This document shows positions 6,276 through 7,257 of a stretch of DNA of 7,257 nucleotides, piece by piece (within the stretch, counting starts at the first letter, position 1; each line of letters opens with the position of its first letter). The notes under the pieces are model-generated. The model saw only the letters and a program-made list of their open reading frames with translations. It made no database searches and was not told where the DNA came from. A program made the translations under genes and the position numbers. The stretch lies in NCBI GenBank assembly GCA_964405455.1, contig CAYOOA010000098.1, positions 1-7,257 on the forward strand. The letters run 5' to 3'. Source of the stretch: CALESS01 sp964405455 (GTDB lineage Bacteria; Chloroflexota; Anaerolineae; Anaerolineales; Anaerolineaceae).

Positions 6276-6289
6276 TCCCCGCAAGGGGA
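6276..6289 (+). other. Small GCAA-tetraloop hairpin after the first permease gene
   Basis: TCCCC and GGGGA (5 bp) enclose GCAA, a GNRA tetraloop. It lies 32 nt after the permease stop and is not followed by a T tract, so it is not an intrinsic terminator. It could mark the edge of the adjoining repeat element or serve as an mRNA processing or stability hairpin. Confidence 0.4.
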
Positions 6290-6432
6290 GATGAACGCAG
6301 ATGACCGCAGATCAGAAAAAAGAACCGGCAAGTGTATGCCGATCCAAGGCCAAACAGCTGTGCCGGCCAATGCAACGAGAGGTTTTCTGGATAGGTCTCC
6401 TCTGCGAAAATCTGCGCCATCTGCGGAGATGC
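6288..6432. repeat. Nested inverted-repeat element between the two permease genes
   Basis: The left half has CGCAGAT at 6296-6302 and 6306-6312, then CAGAAAA (6313-6319) and CCGGCA (6325-6330). The right half mirrors these with TGCCGG (6361-6366), TTTTCTG (6383-6389), TCTGCG (6401-6406) and ATCTGCG at 6410-6416 and 6419-6425. The outer arms match as CGCAGATGACCGCAGAT against CGCAGATGGCGCAGAT on the opposite strand, a one-base-length difference plus one substitution. The whole unit could fold as one long imperfect hairpin. It contains no gene. The short tandem units of about 10 bp recall dispersed intergenic repeats seen in many environmental bacterial genomes. I read it as a small palindromic or MITE-like repeat inserted in an operon. 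No flanking target duplication was identified. Confidence 0.65.
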
Positions 6433-6466
6433 TCTTTCTTACAACGTACCTACCTGGGAGAAACCC

Positions 6467-7257
6467 ATGAATATCTTCTTCCGTGAACTGAGGGCCAACC
6501 TCAAATCCCTGCTCATCTGGAGCGGTATCATCTGCCTGTTGATCATCATGGCGGTGGCCAAGTTCTCCGCTTTTGCCGGCGACCCCGAGACGATCAAGAT
6601 GCTGGATTCGATGCCCCCGGCGCTGGTCGCCGCCTTTGGCATGAACGCCTTCAACATGACCACCATCAGCGGCTTCTACGGCGTCATGTTCATCTACTTT
6701 GCCCTGATGGCCGCCATCGCCGCGGCCATGTGGGGCTCAGAGATCATCTCCAAGGAGGAGCGCAACAAAACGGTGGAGTTTTCCCTCGTCCTGCCGGTCT
6801 CGCGCAGCCGGGTGGTGACGGCCAAGGCGCTGGCCGCCCTGGTCAACTGCCTGGCCTTCGTGCTCATCACCTGGGGCTTCTCGCTGCTGGCGGTGCAGAA
6901 GTACGCCCCGGATGCGGCCTTCTACAAGTTCCTCTCGCTGGAGATGCAGGGCATGTTCGTCATCGAGCTGATCTTCCTGGCGCTGGGGCTGCTGCTGGGC
7001 TGCGGGATGAAGCGCTACAAGCTCTCCGGCTCCACGGCTGTGGGCATCATCCTGCTGGCCTACTTCATGTCCATCGTCACGGTGATGAACGAGAAGCTGG
7101 ACTGGCTGAAGTACCTGACGCCCTTCAAGTACTTTGACGCCGCCGACCTCTTCCGCACCGGCAAGCTGGATGCCGGCTTCCTGCTGCTTTCGGCGGGCAT
7201 CATCGTCATCTGCGTGGCCGCGGCCTACCTGCTCTACAACAAGCGCGACCTGTACAT
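6467..7257 (+). CDS. ABC-2-type transporter permease, second copy (3' end cut by window edge)
   Basis: Open from ATG 6467 to the window end, 263 complete codons, ending in YNKRDLY, the place where such proteins usually stop, so very little is missing. About six helices (roughly 14-36, 67-90, 118-143, 162-180, 186-207 and 235-256). It is paralogous to the upstream permease. Shared blocks include NIFxxExR, KSxLIWS, PPxLxAAxGMN (50-60), EExxxTxxFxLxxPVxRxxxxTxK (97-120) and LTPFK (217-221). GGGAG lies 6 nt before the ATG, giving a proper ribosome site. It likely completes a heterodimeric channel with the first permease, driven by the ATPase at 4552. Despite the roughly 220-bp gap, no separate promoter stands out, so expression from the same operon is assumed. 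Confidence 0.92.
   Translation, partial: MNIFFRELRANLKSLLIWSGIICLLIIMAVAKFSAFAGDPETIKMLDSMPPALVAAFGMNAFNMTTISGFYGVMFIYFALMAAIAAAMWGSEIISKEERNKTVEFSLVLPVSRSRVVTAKALAALVNCLAFVLITWGFSLLAVQKYAPDAAFYKFLSLEMQGMFVIELIFLALGLLLGCGMKRYKLSGSTAVGIILLAYFMSIVTVMNEKLDWLKYLTPFKYFDAADLFRTGKLDAGFLLLSAGIIVICVAAAYLLYNKRDLY

Noticed and set aside
6240..6470. 76-codon plus-strand frame across the gap between the permeases
   Set aside because: It runs through the inverted-repeat element, has no ribosome site, and its translation has no coherent hydrophobic or domain pattern.

Overview
The window carries two gene blocks that diverge from a regulatory region at about 4219-4551. Everything left of it reads on the minus strand and everything right of it on the plus strand. 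No rRNA, tRNA, CRISPR array or transposase gene was seen. The DNA is moderately GC-rich. The plus-strand operon is strongly biased to C or G in third codon positions, and the gaps at 1910-2001 and 4219-4400 are AT-richer. Shine-Dalgarno sites and sigma70-type promoters show it is bacterial. The lineage cannot be fixed from sequence alone. The intergenic CGCAGAT-type repeats and the general gene style would suit an environmental anaerobe such as Anaerolineae (Chloroflexota), but this is a weak inference.

Minus strand, 1-1953: a compact operon with its own promoter and a 24-nt palindromic operator. In transcription order it holds an ArsR/SmtB-family repressor, an 89-aa two-helix membrane protein, a 189-aa multi-helix membrane protein and a VIT1/CCC1-type metal transporter cut by the left edge. 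The repressor keeps most of an alpha5-type metal site. Together they read as a metal-responsive export or detoxification unit with two uncharacterised membrane partners.

Minus strand, 2002-4218: one large 738-aa protein of no recognised family. It has no signal peptide or clear membrane segment. Its C-terminus has two copies of a pattern (FNDAISS and FNDAVTS) that resembles the calcium-binding signature of beta/gamma-crystallin domains. A convincing promoter and Shine-Dalgarno site precede it. A 10-bp-arm hairpin lies at its stop codon, between it and the arsR promoter.

Plus strand, 4350-7257: a candidate promoter, then a terminator-like hairpin with a T7 tract inside the leader, then a further foldable leader. 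These precede an ABC-2-type exporter: an ATPase and two paralogous six-helix permeases, the second cut by the right edge just before its expected stop. The permease genes are separated by about 220 bp containing nested inverted repeats that look like a small palindromic repeat element inserted in the operon.
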